DNA of 64,000 nt from Georgenia muralis. Lineage in GTDB: Bacteria; Actinomycetota; Actinomycetes; Actinomycetales; Actinomycetaceae. The DNA is taken from positions 2,480,001 to 2,544,000 of the forward strand of contig NZ_RKRA01000001.1 in assembly GCF_003814705.1 (NCBI RefSeq), read 5' to 3'. Each line of letters begins with the position of its first letter. Position 1 is the stretch's first letter. Positions 53,731 to 62,698 of this stretch are shown one piece after another. The position numbers and the translations under genes were made by a program. The notes below the pieces were generated by a model, which was given only the letters and a program-made list of their open reading frames with translations, was not told where the DNA came from and searched no databases.

Positions 53731-54110
53731 TGCCGCCCTCCGCGCGGTCCGAGGCACCGGCAGTGCGGTCCCGCGATTTCAGTGACGTTCGTCAGTGCGT
53801 TGGACGCGCTTCTGGGGAGTTCCGGCTACCAGGGCTGGGGTTCCGTGGGCCCGCTGCTGAGCAGGTCATCCATAGTGGTAGCGACAGGCCGCGACGCGGA
53901 TCTCGTTGGCGTGGATCTTGTAGACCAGACGGTGCTCGTCGGTGATGCGTCGCGACCAGTAGCCGGCGAAGTCGTGCTTGAGTGCTTCCGGCTTTCCAAT
54001 GCCGTCGTTGCCGTTGCGCTGAATGTCGGTCAGGAGCGTGTTGATCCGTCTGAGCACCTTCCGGTCCTGGGCCTGCCACCAGAGGTAGTCGTCCCACGCG
54101 TTCTCGTCCC
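53731..54110. repeat. 380-bp direct repeat, copy B
   Basis: Same length and orientation as 47286-47665. Recombination between copies would delete about 6.4 kb including yefM, the Phd/RelE module and the nested insertion. Confidence 0.95.
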
Positions 54111-54111
54111 A
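53866..54111 (-). pseudogene. Second yoeB copy lacking its first codons
   Basis: Protein sequence from WDENAWDDYLWWQAQ to RYHYG is complete and keeps the family Trp5. Upstream of the Trp codon the sequence changes to unrelated DNA exactly at the edge of the 380-bp repeat, so the first four codons and the ribosome binding site are lost. An upstream in-frame start could make a fusion with about 26 foreign residues, but no antitoxin adjoins. Confidence 0.8.
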
Positions 54112-54164
54112 GGGGCCGGGCGTTGGACGGGATCGAGCGGTTGGTAGCGGATGTGACCGACTGC

Positions 54165-54785
54165 CTACGCCGTGATTGCCTCGAGCCATAGGCGGGCAAG
54201 GCGGCGATCGTCTGCGGTGATCGCATGCCCGACGGGGAGCTCGTGGTGGGTCACCTGTGCGCCAGCCTGGCGCAGGCGCTGCGCAAGGTGTCGGCCATCG
54301 CCCGGGGACCTGCGCTCGTCATGCACTCCGTCGAGGATCAGAACCGGGAGACCGTTCAGCCCGCCCCAAGTGTCGTCGCTGAACGGTGTCTGGGGGCGCA
54401 GCAGGACAGCCGCTCTGAGAAGCTCCGGGTGTGTGATCGCCAGGGCCGCAGCCATGATCGCTCCGTTGGAGAACCCGACGGCCACGGGCTGTTGCGCGAG
54501 GTTGTGGGCGGCGCACGTCTCGTGGATGTGCGCCGCGAGCCCTGGGAGGCGGTTCAGGAGGTCGGATTCGTCGATCCGTCGATCGGGGAACCTGCGGAAG
54601 AAGCCATAGCCCCGGTTCATCACCACCGCGCCGCGCAGACCGACCTTGGTCGCCCCGGGAATGAGCTCGTCAGCCAGTGGCAGAAGGTCTGTCTCGTTGC
54701 CGTCCGAACCGTGCAGGAGGACGAGCGGGGGCGCAGCAGAGTCGGCGCCCGCGACGAAGGCGTGGGCCGGCCCCATGTCGAACAT
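54165..54785 (-). CDS. Alpha/beta-hydrolase (phospholipase/carboxylesterase type)
   Basis: 206 residues. PPLVLLHGSDGNETDLLPLA near the N-terminus (oxyanion loop), nucleophile in VGFSNGAIMAA (Ser about 116), Asp in LILDGVHDERR and His in ELPVGHAIT. Matches small serine esterases of the YpfH/MhqD type, often linked to quinone or carboxyl-ester stress. AAAGGAG supports the ATG at 54785. Confidence 0.85.
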   Translation of the reverse strand: MFDMGPAHAFVAGADSAAPPLVLLHGSDGNETDLLPLADELIPGATKVGLRGAVVMNRGYGFFRRFPDRRIDESDLLNRLPGLAAHIHETCAAHNLAQQPVAVGFSNGAIMAAALAITHPELLRAAVLLRPQTPFSDDTWGGLNGLPVLILDGVHDERRSPGDGRHLAQRLRQAGAQVTHHELPVGHAITADDRRLARLWLEAITA

Positions 54786-54953
54786 GGCCATCTCCTTTCC
54801 GTCGCAACGATGACGGACCAAGATCATCCCCGATCCGACAACCTACCGAGGGCCGCTCACATGCCCCCGCGCGGGGAGGTCGACCCAGCCGCCGAGACCG
54901 GGATGAGCGTGTGCCTCTCACGGTGGGTCCGGGCACGTCGGTAATCTCGCTGC

Positions 54954-55556
54954 GTGGCCAAGTCCGACGTCGTCGTGAGCAGCAGTGCCCTGTCCGACCG
55001 CGTGCAGCGGCTGTTCCTGGTGGCCGCTGGAGTCGCATGGATCCCGGCCCGCTGGGGCGTCATGACGACATGGGACACGACGTGGCTGGGGTTGGGGTAC
55101 GTCGGCTGGAACCAGCTGATGCTGGTGCCGCTGACGCTGCTCGGGGCAGGTTCCCTGTGGGCCGCCCGCACCCGGTCAACGCGGCAGCTGAGGGTGGGAT
55201 GGGCGATCGTGGCCGCGGGATTCATCGCCGCCTGGCTCGGCACCGTCCTGGAGTTCGTCGTCGGAGGCGGGCTTCGCGCGGGGCCGCCGGAGCTCGCGAT
55301 GGCAGGGTGGGCGGTGTACCTGCTCGGGACGGTCCTGGCTGGGCTAGGCGCAACCGCCACGGCGGTGCTGGCAGGCCTGGACACGGTCCGCCCACGACGG
55401 ATGACTGCCGCCCTCCCGCTCGGACTGGCGGGTGTCAGCATGCTCGCGTGGCCGGTCCTCATGATGTCCGGGGCAGAGGCAGCCGGGTTCGTCGACCAGC
55501 TGGTCGTGGGTGCGGCGTGGGCGCTCGTGGGGCTCATGCCCGACGACCGGCGCTAG
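54954..55556 (+). CDS. Membrane protein of unknown function
   Basis: 200 residues from GTG. Five or six hydrophobic helices; the first follows RVQRLFLVAAGVAWIPARWG. No motif recognised. Codon use is closer to the backbone than in the TA genes. Confidence 0.65.
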   Translation: MAKSDVVVSSSALSDRVQRLFLVAAGVAWIPARWGVMTTWDTTWLGLGYVGWNQLMLVPLTLLGAGSLWAARTRSTRQLRVGWAIVAAGFIAAWLGTVLEFVVGGGLRAGPPELAMAGWAVYLLGTVLAGLGATATAVLAGLDTVRPRRMTAALPLGLAGVSMLAWPVLMMSGAEAAGFVDQLVVGAAWALVGLMPDDRR

Positions 55557-55651
55557 CGCCGTCCGGGCCTGTCACGTGACACCGTCGTCAGCCCACAGCG
55601 CGTCCGTACGTGCCGCTGGCGGGGGCTCGCGGGGAGGGAGCAGCATCATGC

Positions 55652-56572
55652 ATGACCCACGTTGAACCAGTCCTGTTCCCCGTGCTGCTTGATGCGGCGA
55701 CCGACCCCCTTCTGCGGGCCGTCGCTGCCTACCTGGCCCGCTACCGCGGCCAGACCCGCGTCCACACCGAGTCCGATCTTCGCGCTTACCTGGTGTGGTG
55801 CGCCGAACGCGGCGTCGAACCCCTGGAGGCGCACCGCGCACAGATCGAGCTGTACGTGCGGTGGATGCAGGAAGTCCGCCGCTTCCAGCCCTCCACGATC
55901 AGTCGTCGGGTGTCGGTGGTGGCGGGGTTCTACCGCACCTGCGTCATCGACCAGGTGATCGCGGCATCGCCGGCCGACTACGTCCGCCGCCCCAACGTTC
56001 CTCCCGAGTCACCGACCCTGGGGTTGTCGCACCTGCAGTTCGAGGCCCAGCTCACCGCCGCCCGTACCTCGGCCAACCCCAACGACTTCGCGCTGGTGAC
56101 CATGCTCGGGCTACTCGGTCTGCGGATCTTCGAAGCCTGTGGCGCGAACATCGCCGACCTGGGCGAGGAGCACGGCCACCGCGTGCTGAAAGTGCGAGGC
56201 AAGGGCGGGAAGGTCGTCCTGACGCCGCTCCCGCCGGCGGTGCAGCGTGCCATCGAACGCGCTGTCGTCGGGCGCACGGCGGGACCGATCCTGCGCAACG
56301 TGCGCGGCATCCGGATGGACCGGCACGCCGCTACCCGCCGCCTGAAGCACCTCGCAGAGGATGCCGGTGTCCGGCTACCGCGGATGCACCCGCACATGCT
56401 CCGGCACACCTTCGTCACCACGATGCTCGACGCCGGGGTCGACCTACGCGACGTCCAGATCGCTGCCCGTCACGCCGACCCGAGAACGACCATGCGTTAC
56501 GACAGGGCCCGCAAGAATCTCGACCGTCACCCCAACTACATCCTCGCCGCCTACATGGCCTCCGGCACATAG
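55652..56572 (+). CDS. Tyrosine recombinase (phage-type integrase)
   Basis: 306 residues. N-terminal core-binding domain (about 10-105) and catalytic domain with Arg in LLGLRIFEACG, Lys in VRGKGGK, HMLRHTF (His-x-x-Arg), HADPRTTMRY with the second His and nucleophile Tyr near residue 283. Compact size resembles XerC/D-like or island integrases. It lies at the right end of the foreign region and may have mediated its integration. Confidence 0.9.
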   Translation: MTHVEPVLFPVLLDAATDPLLRAVAAYLARYRGQTRVHTESDLRAYLVWCAERGVEPLEAHRAQIELYVRWMQEVRRFQPSTISRRVSVVAGFYRTCVIDQVIAASPADYVRRPNVPPESPTLGLSHLQFEAQLTAARTSANPNDFALVTMLGLLGLRIFEACGANIADLGEEHGHRVLKVRGKGGKVVLTPLPPAVQRAIERAVVGRTAGPILRNVRGIRMDRHAATRRLKHLAEDAGVRLPRMHPHMLRHTFVTTMLDAGVDLRDVQIAARHADPRTTMRYDRARKNLDRHPNYILAAYMASGT

Positions 56573-56610
56573 GTCCTCAGGAGACCGGGGGGGATGTCGA
56601 GGTGCCCCGA

Positions 56611-57018
56611 TCAGAGCACCGACCGGCCGATCGGGCCGGGGTTGTACGCGACTTCCCAGCGGAAGCCGTCCGGGTCGGCGAAGTAGCCCGAGTACCCGCC
56701 CCAGCTTCGGCGCTGCGGACCGCTGGTGGTGGCTCCGGCGGCCCGGGCGGTGGCCAGGACGGCGTCGACCTCCCCCTCCGTGGGGCAGTTGTGGGCGAGC
56801 GTGACCGGCGGGACGCCGCCTGCCGGTGCGGCGCCGACCTCGGCGGTGAAGGCCGCCACGTCCCACAGCGACAGGACCACCTTCTCCGCCACCCGGAACA
56901 TGAGCACCTCGTCGGGGACGTCGAGCTCGGGGGTCCAGCCGAGTCCGCTGACGTAGAAGCGGCGCGAGGCGTCGAGGTCCCGCACGGCCAAGGTGACGAA
57001 GCTGAGGCGCTGGTCCAT
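56611..57018 (-). CDS. VOC-family (glyoxalase/bleomycin resistance fold) protein
   Basis: 135 residues. Two beta-alpha-beta-beta-beta modules: LSFVTLAVRDLDASRRFYVS at the start and GGYSGYFADPDGFRWEVAYN (about 106-125) at the end, the classic VOC signature. Likely metal-dependent, with unknown substrate. First gene of the backbone after the island. Confidence 0.9.
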   Translation of the reverse strand: MDQRLSFVTLAVRDLDASRRFYVSGLGWTPELDVPDEVLMFRVAEKVVLSLWDVAAFTAEVGAAPAGGVPPVTLAHNCPTEGEVDAVLATARAAGATTSGPQRRSWGGYSGYFADPDGFRWEVAYNPGPIGRSVL

Positions 57019-57146
57019 CCCACCACGGTGGCACCGCCGGTGGTGCTGCCGCGACCGGGGCTCCTTCTGCTGCGGTTTCGGTGCCCGTGCGAGAAGGTGG
57101 AGCCAGACGCCGGCGGACCGTGCCGGTGAGTGGAGAGAGGAAGACG

Positions 57147-57554
57147 ATGACCGTTCACCTGTGGTCGCGCGAGGCCGAGCCCGAGCAGGGCGCGGAGTTC
57201 CGTCGCGTGCTCTGGACCGGCGAGCACAGCCAGCTCGTCGTCATGACGATCCCGCCCGGCGGCGAGATCGGCGAGGAGACCCACCCGAAGAACGACCAGA
57301 TCCTCAGCTTCGTCTCCGGCGCGGGCAAGGCCGTCGTCGACGGCGACGAGCAGTTCGTGGCCCCCGGGGACATCGTCGCCGTGCCCGCCGGCGCGAGGCA
57401 CAACTTCCTCAACGTCGGGCCGAACCCGCTCGTGCTGTACACGATCTACGGACCGGCCCACCACTCGGCCGACACGGTCCACGCCACCAAGGAGGAGGCC
57501 GAGGAGGCCGAGGCGCGCGGCGAGGACGAGCCGCCCCCCGGCGGCGCCGCCTGA
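57147..57554 (+). CDS. Cupin-domain protein
   Basis: 135 residues. Cupin motif 1 [21 protein letters not shown] (about 33-53) and motif 2 [17 protein letters not shown] (about 72-88), both with metal-binding His/Glu. The acidic tail [16 protein letters not shown] is unusual. GAGAGAGGAAG before the ATG. Reaction unknown. Confidence 0.9.
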   Translation: MTVHLWSREAEPEQGAEFRRVLWTGEHSQLVVMTIPPGGEIGEETHPKNDQILSFVSGAGKAVVDGDEQFVAPGDIVAVPAGARHNFLNVGPNPLVLYTIYGPAHHSADTVHATKEEAEEAEARGEDEPPPGGAA

Positions 57555-57697
57555 CGCCCGACGCTCGCGTGGCGGCCCCGGACCCCGAGCGGGGACCGGG
57601 GCCGCCGTCGTCGGCGCCACCGCCGCCCCGTCCTGGGCCCGCCGGTGGTCGTGGGCCACCGCGACGAGCGTCCCGGCCACCTGCGAGGATGGCGGGC

Positions 57698-58696
57698 ATG
57701 AGCCTGACGATCGGTTACGCCGCGGCCCTGGAGCAGTTCGGTCCGCGGGAGTCGGTGGACTACTCGGCGCTGGCGGAGGAGCACGGCTTCTCCGGCGTCA
57801 TGGCCGCCGACCACTTCCAGCCGTGGACGCCCACCCAGGGCCAGTCCGCCTTCGTGTGGAACGTGCTCACCGCCGTCGGCGAGCGCACGAGGGGCGACCT
57901 CGGTCCCGGGGTGACGGCCCCGACCTTCCGGTGGCACCCGGCGATGGTCGCCCAGGCCTCGGCGACGCTGGCAGCGATGTACCCGGGCCGGCACTGGCTG
58001 GGCCTGGGCTCGGGCGAGGCCCTCAACGAGCACATCACCGGGCAGTACTGGCCCGAGCCGCCCGAGCGGATCAACCGGATGTTCGAGGCGATCCAGATCA
58101 TCCGCAAGCTCTTCACCGCCTCCCTGGCGGGCAAGGACACCAAGCACGCGGGGCAGTTCTACAAGCTCGAGTCCACCCGCCTGTGGACGATGCCGGAGGA
58201 GGCCCCGCCGATCCTCGTCGCGACGGGCGGTCCGGTGACGGCCCGGCGGGCGGGCAAGTTCGCCGACGGACTCATCACCGTCGGTGCCCCGCTGGAGAAG
58301 ATCGGCGGGCTGTTCGAGAAGTTCGCGGCCGGGGCGAAGGAGGCGGGCAAGGACCCCGACGCCATGCCCAAGGTGCTCCAGCTGCACCTGTCGTGGGCGC
58401 CGACCGACGAGGAGGCGCTCGCCAACGCCATGACCGAGTGGCCCAACGGCGGGATGAAGTTCCCCAAGGCGGACATCCGCTCGCCGTTCGACTTCGCCGC
58501 CATGGCCAAGCTCGTCCGCGCGGAGGACTTCGCCGGGCGGATGGTGATCTCGGCCGACCCCGACGTCCACCGGGCCGAGATCCAGAGGTACGTCGACCTC
58601 GGGTTCGACCGGATCTACCTGCACAACGTCGGCCGCAACCAGGCCGAGTGGCTCGAGGTGTTCGGCCGCGACGTCCTGCCCCAGCTCGCCCGATGA
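57698..58696 (+). CDS. F420-dependent LLM-class oxidoreductase (G6PDH-related)
   Basis: 332 residues. Luciferase-like TIM barrel: [32 protein letters not shown] (Asp-His cofactor motif near 40), [15 protein letters not shown] and [20 protein letters not shown]. It resembles the F420-using family related to F420-dependent glucose-6-phosphate dehydrogenase. Its TGA overlaps cofE by ATGA, so both are made together. Because cofE and the F420-0 importer adjoin, F420 rather than FMN is the expected cofactor. Confidence 0.9.
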   Translation: MSLTIGYAAALEQFGPRESVDYSALAEEHGFSGVMAADHFQPWTPTQGQSAFVWNVLTAVGERTRGDLGPGVTAPTFRWHPAMVAQASATLAAMYPGRHWLGLGSGEALNEHITGQYWPEPPERINRMFEAIQIIRKLFTASLAGKDTKHAGQFYKLESTRLWTMPEEAPPILVATGGPVTARRAGKFADGLITVGAPLEKIGGLFEKFAAGAKEAGKDPDAMPKVLQLHLSWAPTDEEALANAMTEWPNGGMKFPKADIRSPFDFAAMAKLVRAEDFAGRMVISADPDVHRAEIQRYVDLGFDRIYLHNVGRNQAEWLEVFGRDVLPQLAR

Positions 58697-59442
58697 TCCT
58701 CGCGCAGGCTCCCGACGGCGTCCCGACCATCACGCGCGGGGACGACCTCGCCGCCCGGCTCGCCCCCGTCCTGGCGGCGCTGACGTGGCCGGACGGGTCG
58801 CGCGGGCTGGCCGAGGGAGACGTCGTCGTCGTCGCGTCCAAGGTGGTCGCCAAGGCCGAGGGCCGCCTCGTCGCGGCCCGCGACGACGCCGAGCGGGAGC
58901 AGGTCATCGCGGGTGAGACCGTCCGGGTGGTGGCCGAGCGGTCCCGGCCCGACGGCGGCGTGCTGCGCATCGTGGAGAACCGTCAGGGCCTGGTCATGGC
59001 CGCCGCGGGCGTGGACTCCTCCGACGTCCCGGCCGGCACCGCCCTCCTCCTGCCCGAGGACCCGGACGACTCGGCCCGGCGGCTGCGCCGCGGCCTGCAC
59101 GCCCGGTTCGGCGTGCGGCCGGGGGTGCTCGTCACCGACACCGCCGGGCGGCCCTGGCGCCGGGGCCTGACCGACATGAGCATCGGGGCCGCCGGCGTGC
59201 GGGTCCTGGACGACCTGCGCGGGCGCCGCGACGCCTACGGCCGGGAGCTCAAGGTCACCGTCGTCGCGGCGGCCGACGAGATCGCCGCGGCCGCCGACCT
59301 GGTGCGCGGCAAGGCCACCGGCCGGCCGGTGGCGGTGGTGCGGGGCCTCGGCCACCTCGTCACGACCGAGGACGGCGACGGCGCCCGCGCGCTGGTCCGC
59401 CCCCCGGAGGAGGACATGTTCCGGCGCGGCTCCGACCTCTGA
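58693..59442 (+). CDS. cofE: Coenzyme F420-0:L-glutamate ligase (CofE)
   Basis: 249 residues. Adds gamma-linked glutamates to F420-0 using GTP. Family features: [15 protein letters not shown] (about 36-50), [20 protein letters not shown] (about 95-114), [21 protein letters not shown] (about 142-162) and [20 protein letters not shown]. Stand-alone form without the FMN domain of mycobacterial FbiB. No other F420 biosynthesis gene (cofC, cofD, cofG/H) is in the window. Confidence 0.93.
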   Translation: MILAQAPDGVPTITRGDDLAARLAPVLAALTWPDGSRGLAEGDVVVVASKVVAKAEGRLVAARDDAEREQVIAGETVRVVAERSRPDGGVLRIVENRQGLVMAAAGVDSSDVPAGTALLLPEDPDDSARRLRRGLHARFGVRPGVLVTDTAGRPWRRGLTDMSIGAAGVRVLDDLRGRRDAYGRELKVTVVAAADEIAAAADLVRGKATGRPVAVVRGLGHLVTTEDGDGARALVRPPEEDMFRRGSDL

Positions 59443-59452
59443 GACTTCCCGC

Positions 59453-60322
59453 CTACGCCGGGTCGAGGAGGAGCAGGTCACGCCCGTCCACCGTGGCCCG
59501 GCGTGCGCGGACGCCGTAGACCGCCGAGACCAGCTCCGCGGTGAGCACCGCCCCGGGCGGCCCGGCAGCGACGACCCGGCCCTCCTGCAGGACGACCACC
59601 TGGTCGCAGAACCGCAGTGCGTGGTCGAGGTCGTGCAGGGCGGTGAGCACGGTCATCCCGGTCGCGGCGAGGCTGCGGGCCAGACCGAGCACGGCGAGCT
59701 GGGCGGCGACGTCGAGGTGGTTCGTCGGCTCGTCCAGCAGCAGCAGCCCGGGCTGCTGGGCCAGCGCCCGGGCCAGGTGGACGCGCTGGCGCTCGCCGCC
59801 GGAGAGCGTGGCGACGTCGCGGTGGGCGAGGTCCGCCGCGCCCACCCGCGCGAGCGCGTCGGACGCGAGGGCGACGTCGGCGTCGGAGTCCCCGCCCCAC
59901 CGTGAGCTGTGGGGGGTGCGACCGAGGAGGACGACGTCCAGGACGTCGAGCGAGACGTCGGCGGCGCTGTCCTGCTCGACGAGGGCGAGCTCCCGGGCTC
60001 GCCGCCGTCGGCCCATCGCCAGGAGGTCCTCGCCCGCCAGCCGCACCGCGCCCCGACCGGGCGGCAGGGCCCCGACGACGGTGCGCAGCAGTGTGGACTT
60101 GCCTGACCCGTTGGGGCCGACGACGGCGGTGACGGCGGCCGTCGGCGCGGTGGCGCTGACGCCGTCGAGGACGACGTGCCCGCCGAGCACCGCGGCGAGG
60201 TCGAGGACCTCCAGCGCGGGGCCCGGGGCCGCTGTCGCCGGTGTGAGGTCGGGTGGGTCGAGAGCGGCTCGGGGCGCCGAACTGTCCGTGGTCGTGACGG
60301 GGGCGAGATCCCGGGCGCTCAC
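59453..60322 (-). CDS. F420-0 ABC importer, ATP-binding protein (putative)
   Basis: 289 residues from GTG. Walker A GPNGSGKS (about 68-75), signature LSGGERQRVHLARAL, Walker B LLLLDEPTNHLD, H-loop ALHDLDH. FecE/BtuD type. Last gene of a three-gene operon, overlapping the permease by GTGA, and converging on cofE with a 10-bp gap. Matches the three-gene cassette that TIGRFAM curators proposed as an F420-0 importer in actinobacteria lacking F420 synthesis. Confidence 0.85.
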   Translation of the reverse strand: MSARDLAPVTTTDSSAPRAALDPPDLTPATAAPGPALEVLDLAAVLGGHVVLDGVSATAPTAAVTAVVGPNGSGKSTLLRTVVGALPPGRGAVRLAGEDLLAMGRRRRARELALVEQDSAADVSLDVLDVVLLGRTPHSSRWGGDSDADVALASDALARVGAADLAHRDVATLSGGERQRVHLARALAQQPGLLLLDEPTNHLDVAAQLAVLGLARSLAATGMTVLTALHDLDHALRFCDQVVVLQEGRVVAAGPPGAVLTAELVSAVYGVRARRATVDGRDLLLLDPA

Positions 60323-61335
60323 GTCGCGCTCCGGCGCAGGAGGAGCGCGAACACGGGTGCCCCGACCGCGGCGGTGAGGATGCCGACGGGCAGCTCCCGC
60401 GGCTCGAACAGGCTGCGGGCCGCGGTGTCGGCGAGGAGGAGGAAGACCGCCCCGGCGAGCGCGGACACCGGCAGGAGCCGGTGGTGGCGGGGGCCGGTGA
60501 GGAACCGCACCGCGTGCGGCAGGACCAGGCCGACGAAGCCGATGGACCCGGCCACGCTGACCAGCGCGCCGGTGAGCAGGGCGGTCGCCGTGAGCAGGAG
60601 CCAGCGGGCGCGGCGGACGTCGACACCGAGCGAGGCGGCGGAGACGTCCCCGAACGTGAAGGCGTCGAGCGTGCGTGCGCTGCCGAGGAGCACGGCGCCG
60701 ACCACGATGGTCGCGCCCGCGGTGAGCGCGGCGTCGCCCCACGTGGCCGCGGCGAGGGAGCCCAGGAGCCAGGAGAGGATCTCGCGGTAGGAGTCACCGG
60801 TGGCGGACCAGAAGATGACGAGGCTGACGACGGCGGAGCCAGCCTGGGCCACCGCCACCCCGGCGAGCACGGTCCGCACCGGGGACAGCGAACCGGTCCG
60901 GCCGGTGGCGAGGGCGAGAGTGAGCACGAGCGCCGCGAGGGCCCCGGCGAACGCGGCCACCGGCAGCGCCACCGCCACCCCGAGGACCAGGACGAGGACG
61001 GCACCGACCGACGCGCCCGAGGAGACGCCCAGCAGGTACGGGTCGGCCAGGGGGTTGCGCATGAGGGCCTGCATGACGGCCCCGGCCAGCGCCAGGCCGG
61101 CGCCCACCGCCGCCGCGGTGACCACGCGCGGGGCCCGGCCCTGCCAGACGATGGCGTCCTGGATGGTGGTGAGCGGGTCCGCCCCGCACGGGGCGCCCAC
61201 CGCCGAGCACGTGTGGTGCACCGCGGAGGCCCACACCTGGCCGGCCCCGATGTCGGCCTGCCCCAGGGTGACCGCCCAGGTGGCGGCCGCCAGGAGGGCG
61301 CCGCTGAGGGCGACGAGGGCGAGTGGGAGCCGCAC
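60319..61335 (-). CDS. F420-0 ABC importer, permease (putative)
   Basis: 338 residues from GTG, FecCD fold with about nine or ten helices. Typical GRAPRVVTAAAVGAGLALAG, GVMQ-like AVMQALMRNPLADPYLLGVS and GSIGFVGLVLPHAVR. The frame remains open upstream to the binding-protein stop without another ATG, GTG or TTG, so the start is the GTG at 61335. Type II importer (BtuC-like) suited to bulky cofactors. Confidence 0.85.
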   Translation of the reverse strand: MRLPLALVALSGALLAAATWAVTLGQADIGAGQVWASAVHHTCSAVGAPCGADPLTTIQDAIVWQGRAPRVVTAAAVGAGLALAGAVMQALMRNPLADPYLLGVSSGASVGAVLVLVLGVAVALPVAAFAGALAALVLTLALATGRTGSLSPVRTVLAGVAVAQAGSAVVSLVIFWSATGDSYREILSWLLGSLAAATWGDAALTAGATIVVGAVLLGSARTLDAFTFGDVSAASLGVDVRRARWLLLTATALLTGALVSVAGSIGFVGLVLPHAVRFLTGPRHHRLLPVSALAGAVFLLLADTAARSLFEPRELPVGILTAAVGAPVFALLLRRSAT

Positions 61336-61376
61336 CCGGCCGGCGTGGGCCCGGCGCCGCGGTGGCGCGGTCGTGC

Positions 61377-62414
61377 TCAGTCGGTCCTCCCGAGCTCGGC
61401 GAGCTGGTCCGCGAGGTCGGCGGCGGCGGGGACGCTGCGCACCCCCGCCTCGCTGGCCGGGAACGGGACGGTGACGTAGCGCCCCTCACGCACGGCCGTG
61501 AGGGTCGCGGTGACGGGGTTGGCCTCGAGGGTGGCGATCTTGTGCTCGGCGGTGTTCCAGGCGGCGTCCACCAGGACGATGACGTCGGGGTCCTCCTCGG
61601 CGACGGCCTCCCAGGCCAGAGACGTCCACGTGTCCGCGACGTCGGCGGCGACGTTCTCCAGCCCGGCGGCCTCCATGATCATCTGGGGCGCCCCGATCCC
61701 CGCACCGACGTAGGGCGTCTCGGTCCCCGAGGAGTACCACAGGGCGCTGCGTCCGTCGCCCGCCGGCTCGACGGCGGCCAGCTCGGCGCGCTGGGCCGCG
61801 ACCAGCTCGGCGGCGGCGTCGGTACGGCCGAGGACCGCGCCCATCTGGGTGATCTCGTCCATGACGAGGTCGAAGGTGAGCTTCTCGGGCTGCTCGCCGG
61901 GGGACTTGCACGCCGACGGCGAGACGTAGGTGGAGATCCCGAGGTCCTCGTACATCGACCGTTCGCCCGCGCCGTCGCCGGAGAGGTTGGACTCCCAGCC
62001 GGCGTAGACGAGGTCGGGCTCGAGCTCGAGGACGCTCTCGCTCGCCGGGTTCTGCTCGGCCAGGACGGGCGGCTCGACCTCGGCGAGCTCCGCGGGCAGC
62101 GGACCGTCGGCGAACGCGGTGCCCACGAGGCGGTCCCCGGCGCCGAGCGCGAGGACCATCTCCGTCGCCGAGGACTTGATCGTCACGATCCGCTCCGGCG
62201 GGGCCTCCAGGGTGGTCTCGACCCCGCAGGTACTCACCGTGAGCGGGAAGTCCGACTCCGCCCCGTCGGCGGAGGTGGGGCCGGAGGGGACCGGGGAGGT
62301 GGGGGTGGCGGCGCCCGGGTCGGCGCCCGCCCCGCACGCGGTCAGGGCCGCGGCGGCGAGCAGCGCGGCGGTGGGTCCGGCGATCGTGGGCAGCAGGCGG
62401 TGGGCGCGGCGGAT
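61377..62414 (-). CDS. F420-0 ABC importer, substrate-binding lipoprotein (putative); start may be ATC
   Basis: About 345 residues. FecB/BtuF-type binding fold: PPERIVTIKSSATEMVLALG, ESNLSGDGAGERSMYEDLGI and YVTVPFPASEAGVRSV. A signal peptide with lipobox ALTAC is encoded upstream of the first GTG (62237), but no ATG, GTG or TTG precedes the signal sequence in frame. AAGGAG lies 7 nt before an ATC codon (62412-62414), which I take as the start. Either a rare non-AUG start or a mutated/misread ATG. The 250 bp upstream show no riboswitch that I recognise. Confidence 0.82.
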   Translation of the reverse strand: MRRAHRLLPTIAGPTAALLAAAALTACGAGADPGAATPTSPVPSGPTSADGAESDFPLTVSTCGVETTLEAPPERIVTIKSSATEMVLALGAGDRLVGTAFADGPLPAELAEVEPPVLAEQNPASESVLELEPDLVYAGWESNLSGDGAGERSMYEDLGISTYVSPSACKSPGEQPEKLTFDLVMDEITQMGAVLGRTDAAAELVAAQRAELAAVEPAGDGRSALWYSSGTETPYVGAGIGAPQMIMEAAGLENVAADVADTWTSLAWEAVAEEDPDVIVLVDAAWNTAEHKIATLEANPVTATLTAVREGRYVTVPFPASEAGVRSVPAAADLADQLAELGRTD

Positions 62415-62600
62415 GGTCGGCTCCTTCGAGCTCGGCGGGGGCCGCCTGGCACGCAGTCACCTCGCTGCGAGCCGGCCGGTGGGAAAAGGCCGGGGGCCCA
62501 CGTCCAGGCCCGCGCCCCGCGGCACGTCAGCCGCGGGCACCCGTGGACGATCCTACGCGCGCCAGGACCACAGGGGCGGACACGGGGACGTGCGCGAGCT

Positions 62601-62698
62601 GTCGTCCCACCAGGCGCAGGGCTACCGTCGTCCCACCAGGCGCGGGGCTACCGTCGTCCCACCAGGCGCGGGGCTACCGTCGTCCCACCAGGCGCAGG
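62601..62698. repeat. 26-bp tandem repeats amplifying the 3' end of a gene
   Basis: Units at 62601-62626, 62627-62652, 62653-62678 and a partial one at 62679-62698. On the minus strand the unit is the last codons plus stop of the adjacent gene (CGCCTGGTGGGACGACGGTA then GCCC), so the end of the gene is repeated beyond its own stop codon. Confidence 0.92.

Noticed and set aside
54225-54944. Plus-strand frame of 239 codons over the esterase gene
   Set aside because: Antisense to a gene with an intact catalytic triad and good ribosome binding site.
62415-62560. Possible cobalamin riboswitch upstream of the BtuF-like protein
   Set aside because: No recognisable B12 box or conserved core was found; this also favours F420-0 over B12 as cargo.
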